A stretch of 64,000 nucleotides of DNA, taken from NCBI RefSeq assembly GCF_937129435.1, contig NZ_CAKZNF010000082.1, forward strand, positions 1 to 64,000, written 5' to 3'. Both the position numbers and the translations under genes were made by a program. This document shows, one piece after another, positions 51,568 through 60,881 of the stretch. The number at the start of each line of letters is the position of its first letter. Within the stretch, counting starts at the first letter, position 1. Origin of the DNA: an uncultured Parasphingopyxis sp. Its GTDB lineage: Bacteria; Pseudomonadota; Alphaproteobacteria; Sphingomonadales; Sphingomonadaceae. The notes below the pieces were generated by a model. It ran no database searches and had not been told where the DNA came from. It worked only from the letters and a program-made list of their open reading frames with translations.

Positions 51568-53790
51568 TTACTCCCGCGCCAGCACCGCTTGTGCCGCGCC
51601 TTCGGCATCGCCGTCCTGATCGTCCTCGATCGTCACCGTCACCTTGCGAAGCTTCCCGGTAAAGGCGAAGGGTGCGGCATAATGCGAGACCGGGCTGGAT
51701 CGGTCATGGCCGATATCGAGCCCCGACCAGCTGATGAAGTTGCGGAACTGGAAGGCGATCGGGCCGCTTGCGACCGCTTCGCCATCGACAAGTAGCGTGC
51801 CGGTCGCGGCGTCGCCGGTGCGGGTGACGCGATAGCTCAGCACATGGTCGCCGGGCGGAACGGCCGTTTCGCTGCGCAGGATCTGATGCTGGCCGACATT
51901 GATGTCGTGGACGAGATGGCCGTCCTCGATGAACAGGCTGTAGCCGCAGGTCGCGTCGCCATGCGCGATGAGCACGCCCTGATCGCCCTCCGACAGTGTT
52001 ACATCGGCATCGATGCGGTAGGAGCGAGAGCGCAGATCGGGCGCGACGTCGGTCGGGATGTGGCCGACGCCCTTGTGGAAGGTGAAGACGCGCCGATCGC
52101 CGAGCCGCCGCGCGGCGTTCTCAGCAAAGCGCGGGCCGAAGCGGTCGTCGAGCGGCAGCACCTGGTGCTTTTCCGCCTCCTCCCACCACAGGTCGATCAG
52201 CGCCGCGAGCTTTTCAGGCTGTTCTTCGGCGAGGTCGTTCGTTTCGGAAAAATCTGCGTCGAGATGGTAGAGTTCCCACGGGTCCTCGGCAAAGTCCGAA
52301 CCCGGCCGGTGGAAGGCGACCGCCTTCCAGCCCTGGTCGATGATGCCGCGATGGCCGAACATCTCGAAATATTGCGGCGCGTCCTTTGCCGGGGCCTGCG
52401 CGTCCGAGAGGCTCGCGGCGAAGCTCACGCCCTCGATCGGCATTTGCGCGACGCCGTCGACGCTGGTGGGCGCCTCGACCCCGACCAGCTCCAGGATCGT
52501 CGGCGCGAAATCGACCGCGTGGCAGATCTGGTGCCGGATCTCGCCGCGCGCTTCGATTCCCTTGGGCCAGGACAGGACGAGCGGATCGCGGATGCCGCCG
52601 CCATGCGTGTTCTGCTTGTAGCGCTTGCACGGCGTGTTCGCCGCCATCGCCCAGCCATGCGGGAAATTGGAGTGCGTGTCGGGACCGCCGATATCGTCGA
52701 TCCGCGCGATCTTCTCCTCGACCGTCTCGGGCCGCTGGTTGAAGGGCCCCATCGCATTGACGAAGCCGTAGAGCATCCCCTCCTGGCTCGCGCCATTGTC
52801 CGAGAGCACGATCACCAGAGTGTCGTCGGTGAGCCCGGCGGTGTCGATAAATTCCATCAGCCGCGCGATATTGCGGTCGGCATGGTCGAGCATCGCGGCA
52901 TAGGCTCCCTGCAGCCGCGTGAAGAGCCGGCGCTCCTCGTCGCTATGCGCATCCCAGCCCTGCACCATGTCGTTGCGCGGCGGCACCGCGGCATGATCGG
53001 GGACGAGCCCCATCGCCTTCATCCGCGCCAGCCGCTCCTCGCGCTCGACATCCCAGCCGCGCCCGAATTTGGCGTCATATTCCATGATCAGATCGCGCGG
53101 CGCCTGATGCGGCGCGTGGCAGGCGCCGAAGGCGAGCCAGCAGAGAAACGGCGCTTGCGGTTTGGCGGCGACATGATCGGCGATATAGCGGATCGCCTCG
53201 TCGGTCAGGTCCTCGGTCAGGTGATAGCCGGTTTCATAGATTCCCGGAGGCGTCACCGGCGTGTTGTCGCGGACGAGTTCGGGCGCGTACTGGTCGGTCT
53301 CGGCATCCATGAAGCCGTAGAAGCGGTCGAACCCGCGCGCGAGCGGCCAGCCATCGACAGGCCCGGCCGGCCCCGTCTCTCCCAAGGGCGTTACATGCCA
53401 TTTGCCGACCATGAAGGTCGCATAGCCGTGCGGGCGCAGCATCTCGGCGAGCGTGCCGGCCTCCTTGGTGATCTTGCCGCGATAGCCGGGATAGCCGCTG
53501 TCGAAATTGGCCAGGCACCCCATGCCGACCGAATGGTGGTTGCGCCCGGTCAGCAGCGCCGCGCGCGTCGTCGAGCACATCGCCGTCGTGTGAAAGCCCG
53601 AATAGCGCAGGCCGCGTTCGGCGATCGCATCGATGGCCGGGGTTGCGATCGGCGATCCATAGCAACCGAAATCGGAAAAACCGACATCGTCGAACAGCAC
53701 GACGAGGATGTTCGGCGCGCCCTCGGGCGGTCTCGGCCCCTCCGGCCAATGCGGCGGGGTCGGGGCGGCGGTCGGGTCGCGGTTCGTCAT
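51568..53790 (-). CDS. arylsulfatase with variant active-site motif
   Basis: A 740-residue sulfatase of the alkaline-phosphatase superfamily. Metal site ILVVLFDDVGFSDFG, a GKWHVTP segment and DNGASQEGM are all present, and a C-terminal jelly-roll-like domain follows residue 560. The formylglycine site reads CSTTRAALLTGR: Cys72 and Arg76 are kept but the usual proline at position 74 is threonine. It hydrolyses a sulfate ester of unknown identity and lacks a visible signal peptide. Confidence 0.9.
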   Translation of the reverse strand: MTNRDPTAAPTPPHWPEGPRPPEGAPNILVVLFDDVGFSDFGCYGSPIATPAIDAIAERGLRYSGFHTTAMCSTTRAALLTGRNHHSVGMGCLANFDSGYPGYRGKITKEAGTLAEMLRPHGYATFMVGKWHVTPLGETGPAGPVDGWPLARGFDRFYGFMDAETDQYAPELVRDNTPVTPPGIYETGYHLTEDLTDEAIRYIADHVAAKPQAPFLCWLAFGACHAPHQAPRDLIMEYDAKFGRGWDVEREERLARMKAMGLVPDHAAVPPRNDMVQGWDAHSDEERRLFTRLQGAYAAMLDHADRNIARLMEFIDTAGLTDDTLVIVLSDNGASQEGMLYGFVNAMGPFNQRPETVEEKIARIDDIGGPDTHSNFPHGWAMAANTPCKRYKQNTHGGGIRDPLVLSWPKGIEARGEIRHQICHAVDFAPTILELVGVEAPTSVDGVAQMPIEGVSFAASLSDAQAPAKDAPQYFEMFGHRGIIDQGWKAVAFHRPGSDFAEDPWELYHLDADFSETNDLAEEQPEKLAALIDLWWEEAEKHQVLPLDDRFGPRFAENAARRLGDRRVFTFHKGVGHIPTDVAPDLRSRSYRIDADVTLSEGDQGVLIAHGDATCGYSLFIEDGHLVHDINVGQHQILRSETAVPPGDHVLSYRVTRTGDAATGTLLVDGEAVASGPIAFQFRNFISWSGLDIGHDRSSPVSHYAAPFAFTGKLRKVTVTIEDDQDGDAEGAAQAVLARE

Positions 53791-53888
53791 GCCGCTTCAT
53801 TGCTCATGGGAGCGGTAGCGGCAAGGGTCGCCGCCCCGACTGATGTCCGCAATGATACCGGAATATATCCGGGTCGATGAGAGCTGCT

Positions 53889-53951
53889 AGCCCTGAGCTT
53901 GTCGAAGGGCGTGTCTCGATGGAGAAGCGGGCTTCGACAAGCTCAGCCCTA
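53889..53951. repeat. dispersed palindromic repeat (CCCTGAGCTTGTCGAAGGGC type)
   Basis: CCCTGAGCTTGTCGAAGGGC (from 53891) is inverted as GGGCTTCGACAAGCTCAGCCC ending about 53950, around a short middle. This wording is very common between genes of sphingomonads and other proteobacteria. It lies between the arylsulfatase and the aldo/keto reductase genes. Confidence 0.8.
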
Positions 53952-53983
53952 ACGGATGTGAGTCAATGAGACCGCAACTAACG

Positions 53984-54937
53984 TTACCCCTTCGACGCCA
54001 TGTTCAGCCTCTCGATTTGCTCCGGCGTCAAAGTCAGATCGAACGATCCCAGCAGCTCTTCCAGCTGTTCCATGCTCGTCGCGCTGGCGATCGGGGCCGT
54101 GACGCCGGGCTGGGCCGCATTCCAGGCGAGCGCGACCTGCGCGAGGCTCGCCGCGGTTTCTTCCGCCACGGCGTCCATCGCCGAGAGAACGGCTTCGCCG
54201 CGCTCGTTCAGATATTGGTCCATATTGCCGCCGCGCGGACTTTTGCCTTTGTCGTCCGCCGATCGGTATTTGCCCGTGAGGAAGCCCGAAGCGAGCGCGA
54301 AATAGGTGATGACGCCCAGGCTGCGTTCGACGGCGAGGTCCTGCAACGGGCCTTCATATTGCGCGCGGTCCATCAGGTTCAGCTCGGGCTGCAGCACCTC
54401 GTAATAGGCGAGGTCTTCGTCCGCGCTCGTCGACAGCGCCTCGGCCAGCCGGTCGGCCTTGTAGTTGGACGCACCGATATGCCGCACCTTGCCGGCGGAC
54501 TTCAGCCGGTCGAAGGCCTTGAGCGATTCTTCGAGCGGCGTGTCCCCATCGTCGCGATGCGCGAAATAGAGGTCGATATAATCGGTCTGCAGCCGCTTCA
54601 GCGACGCTTCGACCGCCGCTTCGATCCGGCTCGCAGCGAGACCCTTGCCGCCCTCGCCGGGCAGCATGCCGACCTTGGTGGCGATGAGGACGTCGTCGCG
54701 CCGGCTGCGTTTGGCCAGCCACTCGCCGATCACGGTCTCCGATTCGCCGCCCTTGTGCCCATCGATCCAGGCTGAATAGACGTCGGCGGTGTCGATCATC
54801 GTTCCGCCTGCGTCGACGAACCGGTCAAGGATAGAATAGGCATCCTCGCCTGAAACGCGCCAGCCGAAGACGTTGCCGCCCAACACTAGCGGCGGTGTCT
54901 TCATGCCGGTGGTGCCCAGCGTGCGCATGTCGGTCAT
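53984..54937 (-). CDS. aldo/keto reductase
   Basis: A 317-residue NADPH-dependent aldo/keto reductase. The catalytic set is visible: Asp and Tyr in DTADVYS, Lys in IATKVG and His in LYFAHRDD. The cofactor loop is near PIASATSMEQLEELL. Substrate unknown. Its start overlaps the manC-like stop by four bases, so it is translated downstream of it. Confidence 0.9.
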   Translation of the reverse strand: MTDMRTLGTTGMKTPPLVLGGNVFGWRVSGEDAYSILDRFVDAGGTMIDTADVYSAWIDGHKGGESETVIGEWLAKRSRRDDVLIATKVGMLPGEGGKGLAASRIEAAVEASLKRLQTDYIDLYFAHRDDGDTPLEESLKAFDRLKSAGKVRHIGASNYKADRLAEALSTSADEDLAYYEVLQPELNLMDRAQYEGPLQDLAVERSLGVITYFALASGFLTGKYRSADDKGKSPRGGNMDQYLNERGEAVLSAMDAVAEETAASLAQVALAWNAAQPGVTAPIASATSMEQLEELLGSFDLTLTPEQIERLNMASKG

Positions 54938-55992
54938 AATCGGTCCTTGCCTTGGGGAGCGTCCTTGAGCGCTTCGATCACCTCCTTGACCCGCTGGCTT
55001 TCGCCGCGCGGCATGACAAGGACGGCATCGCCGCTCGCTATCACCAACAGATCGGACACGCCGATGGTTGCAACCAGCGGGCCGTCCGAGCGGACAAGGC
55101 TGTTCGCGGTATCGATGGCGACGACGTCGCCGCCCAGCGCATTGCCCGCCTCGTCATGCGCGAGCAGTTCGTGCAGCGCGTCCCAGCTGCCGATATCGGA
55201 CCAGCCCATGGCGGCGGGTACCGTGGCGACGCGGTCGGCCTTTTCCATGACGGCGTAATCGATGGAGATCGACGGCGCGCGCTGGAAGGCGGCGAGGCGG
55301 GACGACACGCGATTGTCGTCGGCAACCGCGCCATTCATCGCCTCGCGCGCGGCGGCGAGGATGTCGGGGGCATGGGTTTCGAGCGCTTCCAGATAGGCAC
55401 CTGCGGTGAACAGGAAGATGCCGCCATTCCAGTAATAACCGCCCGCATCGAGGAAGCCCTGCGCCGTTCCGCGATCGGGTTTCTCGACGAAGCGTTCGAC
55501 GCGATAGCCCAGATCGCCGACGGCCTCGCCGCGCCGGATATAGCCATAGCCGGTTTCGGGGCCGGTTGGTTCAATGCCGAAGGTGACGAGCCAGCCGTCG
55601 CGCGCCAATGCCGCCGCCTTGGCGACGGCCGCTTCGAAGGCAGGGCGGTCGGCGATCATCTGGTCGCTCGGCATGACAAGCAGCGGCGTGTCGGCTTCCG
55701 CGTGCAGCGCCGCGAGCGCGATGGCGGGGGCGGTGTTGCGGGCAGCGGGCTCCAACATCAACGTTGCGTTTACAGGCGCGGCCGCAGCCAGCGCATCGGC
55801 CTGGCTTGCGCCGCCGACGATCATCGGCGCGGCGAAATCCGGCCCGGTCACCCGGTCCAGCGTCTCGGCGATCATCGAGCGGCCGGTGACGAGCGGCAGG
55901 AACTGCTTGGCACGCGCCTTGCGCGACATCGGCCAGAGCCGCGTGCCGCTGCCGCCGGCGAGGATGACGGGGGTGATGGGGCGCACGGTCAT
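54934..55992 (-). CDS. manC: mannose-1-phosphate guanylyltransferase
   Basis: A 352-residue nucleotidyltransferase making GDP-mannose for polysaccharide or glycolipid synthesis. The signature is VILAGGSGTRLWPMSRKARAKQF; further blocks are MLEPAARNTAPAIALAAL and the sugar-binding FVEKPD. It is the single-domain form without the isomerase extension. No other mannose gene is adjacent. Confidence 0.92.
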   Translation of the reverse strand: MTVRPITPVILAGGSGTRLWPMSRKARAKQFLPLVTGRSMIAETLDRVTGPDFAAPMIVGGASQADALAAAAPVNATLMLEPAARNTAPAIALAALHAEADTPLLVMPSDQMIADRPAFEAAVAKAAALARDGWLVTFGIEPTGPETGYGYIRRGEAVGDLGYRVERFVEKPDRGTAQGFLDAGGYYWNGGIFLFTAGAYLEALETHAPDILAAAREAMNGAVADDNRVSSRLAAFQRAPSISIDYAVMEKADRVATVPAAMGWSDIGSWDALHELLAHDEAGNALGGDVVAIDTANSLVRSDGPLVATIGVSDLLVIASGDAVLVMPRGESQRVKEVIEALKDAPQGKDRL

Positions 55993-56037
55993 GGCCGCCT
56001 TATGGCGGCATAATGTTGCGCGCGAAAGGCGGTGCTC

Positions 56038-56865
56038 TCAGCCCCGGTCCATCGCCGTGTAGAAAGCGGCCCAGGCGTGTTTGCCGCGCCGGTCATAGGC
56101 CTCCATCGCCGCGACCAGCCGGTCGAACAGTGCGGTATCGACCATCGCATCGGGAAGCAGCGGATCGAGGTTGATCCGCCGGATCGCCGCCTGGCCGAGC
56201 AGCAGCGCCTCGCGCGCCGCCTCCCCGTGCGGCAGCGCATCGAGCCGCGCACTGCTTTCGTCGAGCGCCGCGATCATCTCGCGATAGCCGCTTTCGAGTG
56301 CGCCGCGATCCCAGAGCCCGGCGAACCCGGCGCCCTCCGCCGATGCCTGCTCCGATATCCGCCAGAGCAGGGCGCCGCCGTCGAGGCCGAGGGCGACGAG
56401 CCTGCTGCGTAGCGCTTCAAGCTCGAACACGAGATTGGCCGGCCGGACCCACAGGCCGGTCTCCGCCTCGGCAAAGCCGTAGAGGCGGAGCGCCCGGTCT
56501 CTCGCCGCCAGCCGCTTGCGGTCGGTTCGTCCCAGATGCCCGCCCGGCATCGCCAACCAGTCGCCGTTCCAGTCGGTCCGCCTGGCACGCACATCGCGCC
56601 ACCCGCGCACCTGATCGCGCAATTCCCGTGCACTCGTGCCCGAAACATAGGCGCCGCGCTCGGGGCTTTCGATCAGGCCCTGCTTGGTAAGCCGCGTCGC
56701 CGCCATCCGCATCGCCGCATCCTCGATCTCGAAGGCACGGGCTGCCGCGACCATCTGCGCCGCGGTCAGCCTCTGCGTCCCGACGGCATTGAGCAACGAG
56801 AGGATCAACCGCCGCGCGGTCATGGCTTCGGCTTCACCGGCCATCATTGCAACAATATTTGACAT
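56038..56865 (-). CDS. PaaX-family transcriptional repressor
   Basis: A 275-residue PaaX-like regulator. The N-terminal winged helix (RLILSLLNAVGTQRLTAAQM, then MRMAATRLTKQGLIES) is followed by the central and C-terminal PaaX domains (WNGDWLAMPGGHLGRTDRKR). PaaX responds to phenylacetyl-CoA; this protein probably responds to another acyl-CoA, given its divergent neighbours. Its start codon lies within a palindrome that also covers the -35 box of the divergent promoter, which suggests autoregulation. Confidence 0.88.
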   Translation of the reverse strand: MSNIVAMMAGEAEAMTARRLILSLLNAVGTQRLTAAQMVAAARAFEIEDAAMRMAATRLTKQGLIESPERGAYVSGTSARELRDQVRGWRDVRARRTDWNGDWLAMPGGHLGRTDRKRLAARDRALRLYGFAEAETGLWVRPANLVFELEALRSRLVALGLDGGALLWRISEQASAEGAGFAGLWDRGALESGYREMIAALDESSARLDALPHGEAAREALLLGQAAIRRINLDPLLPDAMVDTALFDRLVAAMEAYDRRGKHAWAAFYTAMDRG

Positions 56866-56872
56866 AATATTG
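56853..56872. promoter_or_regulatory. palindromic operator between the PaaX-like gene and the desaturase operon
   Basis: CAATATT-TGACAT-AATATTG is a 7-base inverted repeat with a 6-base spacer. It overlaps both the start codon of the repressor gene and the -35 hexamer of the desaturase promoter, an ideal place for repression of both. Confidence 0.7.
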
Positions 56873-56887
56873 TGATCACCGTTATAA
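56859..56887 (+). promoter_or_regulatory. sigma-70 promoter of the desaturase operon
   Basis: A consensus TTGACA (56859-56864) and TTATAA (56882-56887) with the ideal 17-base spacer, 38 bases before the desaturase ATG. The -35 box lies in the spacer of the palindrome described separately. Confidence 0.8.
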
Positions 56888-56924
56888 GAAGGGTGTCGAC
56901 ACCGCAAGCACAGGATCAACCGCC

Positions 56925-57836
56925 ATGGCCGAAGCGCTTTCGCTCAAGGATGCGATCAGCAAGGAGGAGCTGCGCGAGCTGCTCCGCCCCTCCGATCTCA
57001 AGGCCTGGGGTATTCTTATCGTCAATCTGGCGATCATCGCCGGCGCTTTTGCAATGGCGATCGTCTGGCCCAATCCGCTGACCGTGATCCTCGGCATTTT
57101 GCTGCTCGGCGGCCGGCAGCTCGGCCTTGCCGTGATCCTCCACGATTGCGCGCACCATGCCTTTTTCAAGAGTCGTAAGGTCAACGAGATGATCGGCCAT
57201 TGGCTGTGCGGCGGATCGACCAACGTCTCGCTCTTCGCCTATCGCGCTTATCATCTGAAGCACCACCAGCATGCCGGGACGAAGAAAGACCCGGATATCG
57301 TCCTCGTCCACAACTATCCGGTGCCGCGCGACAGCCTGCGCCGGAAGTTCTTCCGCGACCTCACCGGCCAGACGGGCATTCGCGACCTTATCCGCGACCT
57401 CAAGAAATTCAGCCTGCCGAAGAACCTGCCCTGGCTCGTCTTTCACCTGACGCTGTTCGGCATCCTCTTCGCCGTTGGCGCGCCGCTCGCCTATGCGATG
57501 TGGTGGGTGGCCGAACTGTTTCTCTATCCGGCGATCACGCGGCTGAGGAATATCGGCGAGCATGGCGTTGCGTCGAACCGCGCCAGCATCGAGCCGCGCG
57601 ACAACACCAATACGACGCTCGCCAATCCGATCGAGCGGCTGTTCGTCGCGCCCAATTACGTCAATTTCCATTGCGAACATCATCACTTCGCCGCGGTACC
57701 GCCCTATAACCTGCCGCGCCTGCACCGGATGCTGCGCGACCGCGGCTATTTCGAGCAGCACAACTGCGTGACGCGCGGCTATCGCAACGTCATCCACCGC
57801 GCGATCCGGCCCGAACCGCAAGCGATCGCCGCCTGA
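56925..57836 (+). CDS. membrane fatty acid desaturase
   Basis: A 303-residue di-iron membrane desaturase with the three histidine boxes HDCAHH, HLKHHQHAG and HCEHHHFA between four hydrophobic segments. It introduces a double bond (or hydroxyl/keto group) in an acyl-like substrate. It is the first gene of a three-gene operon with a phytanoyl-CoA dioxygenase-family and a crotonase-family protein, under the PaaX-like repressor. Confidence 0.9.
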   Translation: MAEALSLKDAISKEELRELLRPSDLKAWGILIVNLAIIAGAFAMAIVWPNPLTVILGILLLGGRQLGLAVILHDCAHHAFFKSRKVNEMIGHWLCGGSTNVSLFAYRAYHLKHHQHAGTKKDPDIVLVHNYPVPRDSLRRKFFRDLTGQTGIRDLIRDLKKFSLPKNLPWLVFHLTLFGILFAVGAPLAYAMWWVAELFLYPAITRLRNIGEHGVASNRASIEPRDNTNTTLANPIERLFVAPNYVNFHCEHHHFAAVPPYNLPRLHRMLRDRGYFEQHNCVTRGYRNVIHRAIRPEPQAIAA

Positions 57837-58717
57837 TGGCCGAGGCCGATCCCGCCGTCGCCGCCGATTGTTCGGCCTGGCTCGGCGGCCGGAGCTTCGC
57901 CGACTGGAAGGCCGACTATGATCGCACCGGCTATGTGATATTCGAAAACGTGCTGGATGCGGACGAACTCTCGGCCATCCGCTCCGCGCTCGATCCCTGG
58001 CTTGCCGCCAACGTCACCGGCCGCAACGACTTCGAGGGGCTCAAGTCGAACCGCGTCTATGCGATGCTCGCCAAGTCGCCCGTCTTTGCCGATCTCGTCT
58101 GCCATCCGCTGGCGCTCGCCTTTGCCGAGGCCGACCTGGGGCCAAGCTGCCTGCTTTCCGCCTGTCTCGCGATCAACCTGCAGCCCGGCGAGACCGTCCA
58201 GCCCTGGCATTATGACGACAGCCATCTGAACGTCGTGCGCCCGCGCGGCAGCTGGGGCGTCAGCACCTTCTGGGCGATCGACGCGATGACCGAAGAGAAC
58301 GGCGCGACCGAGATCCTGCCGGGCAGCCATGAATGGGGGACCGAGACGCCCGACGGCGCTTCGCTCGCATCGAGTTTCTCCGATCGCCGCGTCCGCGAGA
58401 TCGACGACGATCCCGGCGCGCATCCCGATGCGGTCAAGGCCGTCATGCCGGCCGGGTCGCTGATGATCGCCAAGGGTACGCTCTGGCATCGTGGCGGCGC
58501 CAACCGGTCGGACGCGCCGCGCCTCCTGATCACCCCGCAATATTGCCCCGGCTGGGCCCGCCAGCTCGAGAACATGGCGATGACGATGACGCCGCAACAG
58601 GCCGCCGCGCTGCCGCCCCGCGCGCAGGAACTTGTCGGCTATTCGATCCACCCGCCCTTTATGGGCTATGTCGACGGGATGCATCCGCGCCGCATTCTGG
58701 ATAAGGCGGACGCCTGA
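57836..58717 (+). CDS. phytanoyl-CoA dioxygenase-family oxygenase
   Basis: A 293-residue iron/2-oxoglutarate oxygenase of the PhyH family. The metal ligands are His125 and Asp127 in PWHYDDSHLN and the distal histidine in LWHRGGANRSDAPR, whose arginine would hold 2-oxoglutarate. It likely hydroxylates an acyl-CoA or lipid. The start overlaps the desaturase stop (TGATG). Confidence 0.88.
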   Translation: MAEADPAVAADCSAWLGGRSFADWKADYDRTGYVIFENVLDADELSAIRSALDPWLAANVTGRNDFEGLKSNRVYAMLAKSPVFADLVCHPLALAFAEADLGPSCLLSACLAINLQPGETVQPWHYDDSHLNVVRPRGSWGVSTFWAIDAMTEENGATEILPGSHEWGTETPDGASLASSFSDRRVREIDDDPGAHPDAVKAVMPAGSLMIAKGTLWHRGGANRSDAPRLLITPQYCPGWARQLENMAMTMTPQQAAALPPRAQELVGYSIHPPFMGYVDGMHPRRILDKADA

Positions 58718-58742
58718 CCCGAATCGCCAGCAGGAATTTCCG

Positions 58743-59540
58743 ATGAGCCTCCTCCAAATCGAAAAGCACGGGGCCGTCGCGCTCCTCACTTTGAACCGCC
58801 CCGACAGCATGAACGCGTTGTCCAACGGCCCCGACGGCGCCGAGATCGCTGCGGCGTGCGAGGAGGTCGCCGCCGATCCCGATATCCGCTGCGCGATTCT
58901 CACCGGTGCGGGCAAGGCATTCTCGGCTGGGGGCAACATCAAGGCGATGCGGGAGCGCGATGGTGCGTTCGGCGGTTCGCCCGACCAGATCCGGCGCAGC
59001 TATGCCGGCGGCATCCATCGGCTCGTGAAGGCGCTCTATCATTTCGAGCTACCGCTGATCGCCGCGGTCAACGGCCCGGCCATCGGGCTGGGCTGCGATG
59101 TGGCCTGCATGGCGGACCTGCGGATCGCCTCCGACCGCGCGAAATTCGGCGTGACCTTCCTGAAGCTCGGCCTGATCCCCGGCGACGGCGGTGCCTGGCT
59201 GCTGCCGCGAATCATCGGCCATGCCCGCGCGGCGGAGCTGCTGTTCACGGGCGACGTCATCGACGCCGAAACCGCGCTCGACTGGGGTCTCGTCTCACGC
59301 GTCGTGCCCGGCGACGAACTCATCGATGAAGCCATGGCGCTTGCCGAAAAGATTGCGGGCCAGCCGCCGCAATCTCTCCGCCTCGCCAAGCAATTGATGC
59401 GGCGCGGCGCGACGACCGATTTCGACACCGTGATGGAGCTGTCGGCCGCGAGTCAGGCGCTGATGCATGTGACCGAAGATCACCTCGAAGGGATCGATGC
59501 GATCCTCGAAAAGCGGACGCCGGTGTTCAAGGGGAAGTAA
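58743..59540 (+). CDS. crotonase-superfamily protein lacking hydratase glutamates
   Basis: A 265-residue crotonase-fold protein with the CoA-binding oxyanion segments GAGKAFSAGGNIKAM and NGPAIGLGCDVA. The two catalytic glutamates of enoyl-CoA hydratase (Glu144 and Glu164 of the rat enzyme) correspond here to the Asp in GCDVA and to Phe in KFGVTFLKLG. Simple hydratase activity is therefore doubtful; isomerase, thioesterase or other crotonase chemistry is possible. It ends the desaturase operon. Confidence 0.88.
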   Translation: MSLLQIEKHGAVALLTLNRPDSMNALSNGPDGAEIAAACEEVAADPDIRCAILTGAGKAFSAGGNIKAMRERDGAFGGSPDQIRRSYAGGIHRLVKALYHFELPLIAAVNGPAIGLGCDVACMADLRIASDRAKFGVTFLKLGLIPGDGGAWLLPRIIGHARAAELLFTGDVIDAETALDWGLVSRVVPGDELIDEAMALAEKIAGQPPQSLRLAKQLMRRGATTDFDTVMELSAASQALMHVTEDHLEGIDAILEKRTPVFKGK

Positions 59541-59585
59541 GGGGGAGAGGGCTGGTGCGGCGCCGAGCCGAAGGCGAGGTCTGAC
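59541..59585. repeat. GTCAGA cloverleaf repeat, right half only
   Basis: Immediately after the crotonase stop, GGGGGAGAGGGCTGGTGCGG, then GCCGAGCCGAAGGCGAGG and TCTGAC reproduce the right half of the cloverleaf family. The left half and most of the central arm are absent. Confidence 0.85.
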
Positions 59586-59599
59586 AAACAGACTACCCC

Positions 59600-60763
59600 C
59601 TAAACCCCGTCCAGCCCGAAATTCAGCCGGCGCGAGATATTATAGTCGAGCACCGACATGAGGAAATAGGATAGCCGCCCCTTGATCCGCGTCCAGATCG
59701 TGCGCGAGGCGGCATAGGCTTCCGGCGTGATGCGTTCCGAATCGCCAATCTCGTGATCGACATAGCGGCGCATCACATCGGCGAATTTCCGATCGTTGAC
59801 CCGCAGCATCACTTCCAGGTTCAGATAGAGGCTGCGGACGTCGAAATTGGCCGATCCGATATAGGTGATATCGTCGACGACATAGAGCTTCGTATGCAGC
59901 ATCATCGGCTGGTATTCGTAGACCTGCGTTTCGGGCAACAGGTAGCGATGCCGATTGCGCGCGGCGGCGATCGTCACATTGTTGTCGGACTTGGCCGCCG
60001 TGATGACGCGCGATCGTCCGCGCTTCCCCGCTTCGGCGACCGGTCGCATCAGCGCGGCATGCGGCGCGAAATAGGCGGCGATCATGTCGATCTTTTCCGC
60101 GCCGTAGAGATCGTTGCGGAGCGTCTGCGCCCAGGGGCTGAGTTCGCGCGTCGGCCCGCCGAACGTCCAGCGGACATCGCCATCCTGTTCGTGATAATGA
60201 TGGAGGATATCGCGCAGGCCTTCCATCTCGGCATCCCGGTCGCTCGACCATTTGCAGATATCGTCGAAATAACGCGCCAACCGGGCGACCGCGGGCCCCG
60301 AGACCCGCAGCCCGAGATCGCGCCACCCGTCGCTGCGATCGGGCGCGAAATAGCCGTCGCGGACGTTGAACCCGCCGACGAGAGCGCTTTCCTCGTCCGC
60401 GATCGCCATCTTCTGGTGGTTGCGCAGCAGGTAGCGGCGGGTACGTTTCGGCTGGAAATAGCAGAAGAAACAAGCCGACTGTTCGAGCTCGTCGAAGAAG
60501 TCGCTGCCGGTTTTGTCGCTGCCGAACCCGTCGACGAGCAACGAGACCTCGATGCCGCGCCGATAGGCCCGGAGCAGCGCATCGCGAACGCGCGTCGACG
60601 CCTCGTCATCGTCGAAGATGTAGAAGAGCAGCCGGATGCTGCGCGTCGCGGCATCGATCAGTTCGACCAGCGCTTCGAGCCGTTCGGGCCCGTCTTCGAG
60701 CAGTTCGAACCGGTGACCGGCAACGTCCGGCAGCGTGAAATCGGGCGTATCCTCATCGGCCAT
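59600..60763 (-). CDS. phospholipase D-family protein, cardiolipin synthase-like
   Basis: A 387-residue protein with two HKD phosphodiesterase motifs: HQKMAIAD in [18 protein letters not shown] and HTKLYVVD in [20 protein letters not shown]. This is the arrangement of bacterial cardiolipin synthases. The two N-terminal membrane helices of ClsA are absent, as in ClsB/YbhO-type enzymes. Start at 60763 chosen. Confidence 0.87.
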   Translation of the reverse strand: MADEDTPDFTLPDVAGHRFELLEDGPERLEALVELIDAATRSIRLLFYIFDDDEASTRVRDALLRAYRRGIEVSLLVDGFGSDKTGSDFFDELEQSACFFCYFQPKRTRRYLLRNHQKMAIADEESALVGGFNVRDGYFAPDRSDGWRDLGLRVSGPAVARLARYFDDICKWSSDRDAEMEGLRDILHHYHEQDGDVRWTFGGPTRELSPWAQTLRNDLYGAEKIDMIAAYFAPHAALMRPVAEAGKRGRSRVITAAKSDNNVTIAAARNRHRYLLPETQVYEYQPMMLHTKLYVVDDITYIGSANFDVRSLYLNLEVMLRVNDRKFADVMRRYVDHEIGDSERITPEAYAASRTIWTRIKGRLSYFLMSVLDYNISRRLNFGLDGV

Positions 60764-60881
60764 GGCACGCGTATTGCGGCAATCTCCCACGCCCGGCAAG
60801 CCGCCGAAAACATTGACATGCCCCGGTATCGCACCTATGTCGCGCGCCTTCATTCATTGCCGATTATCGGAGTTTCCGCCC

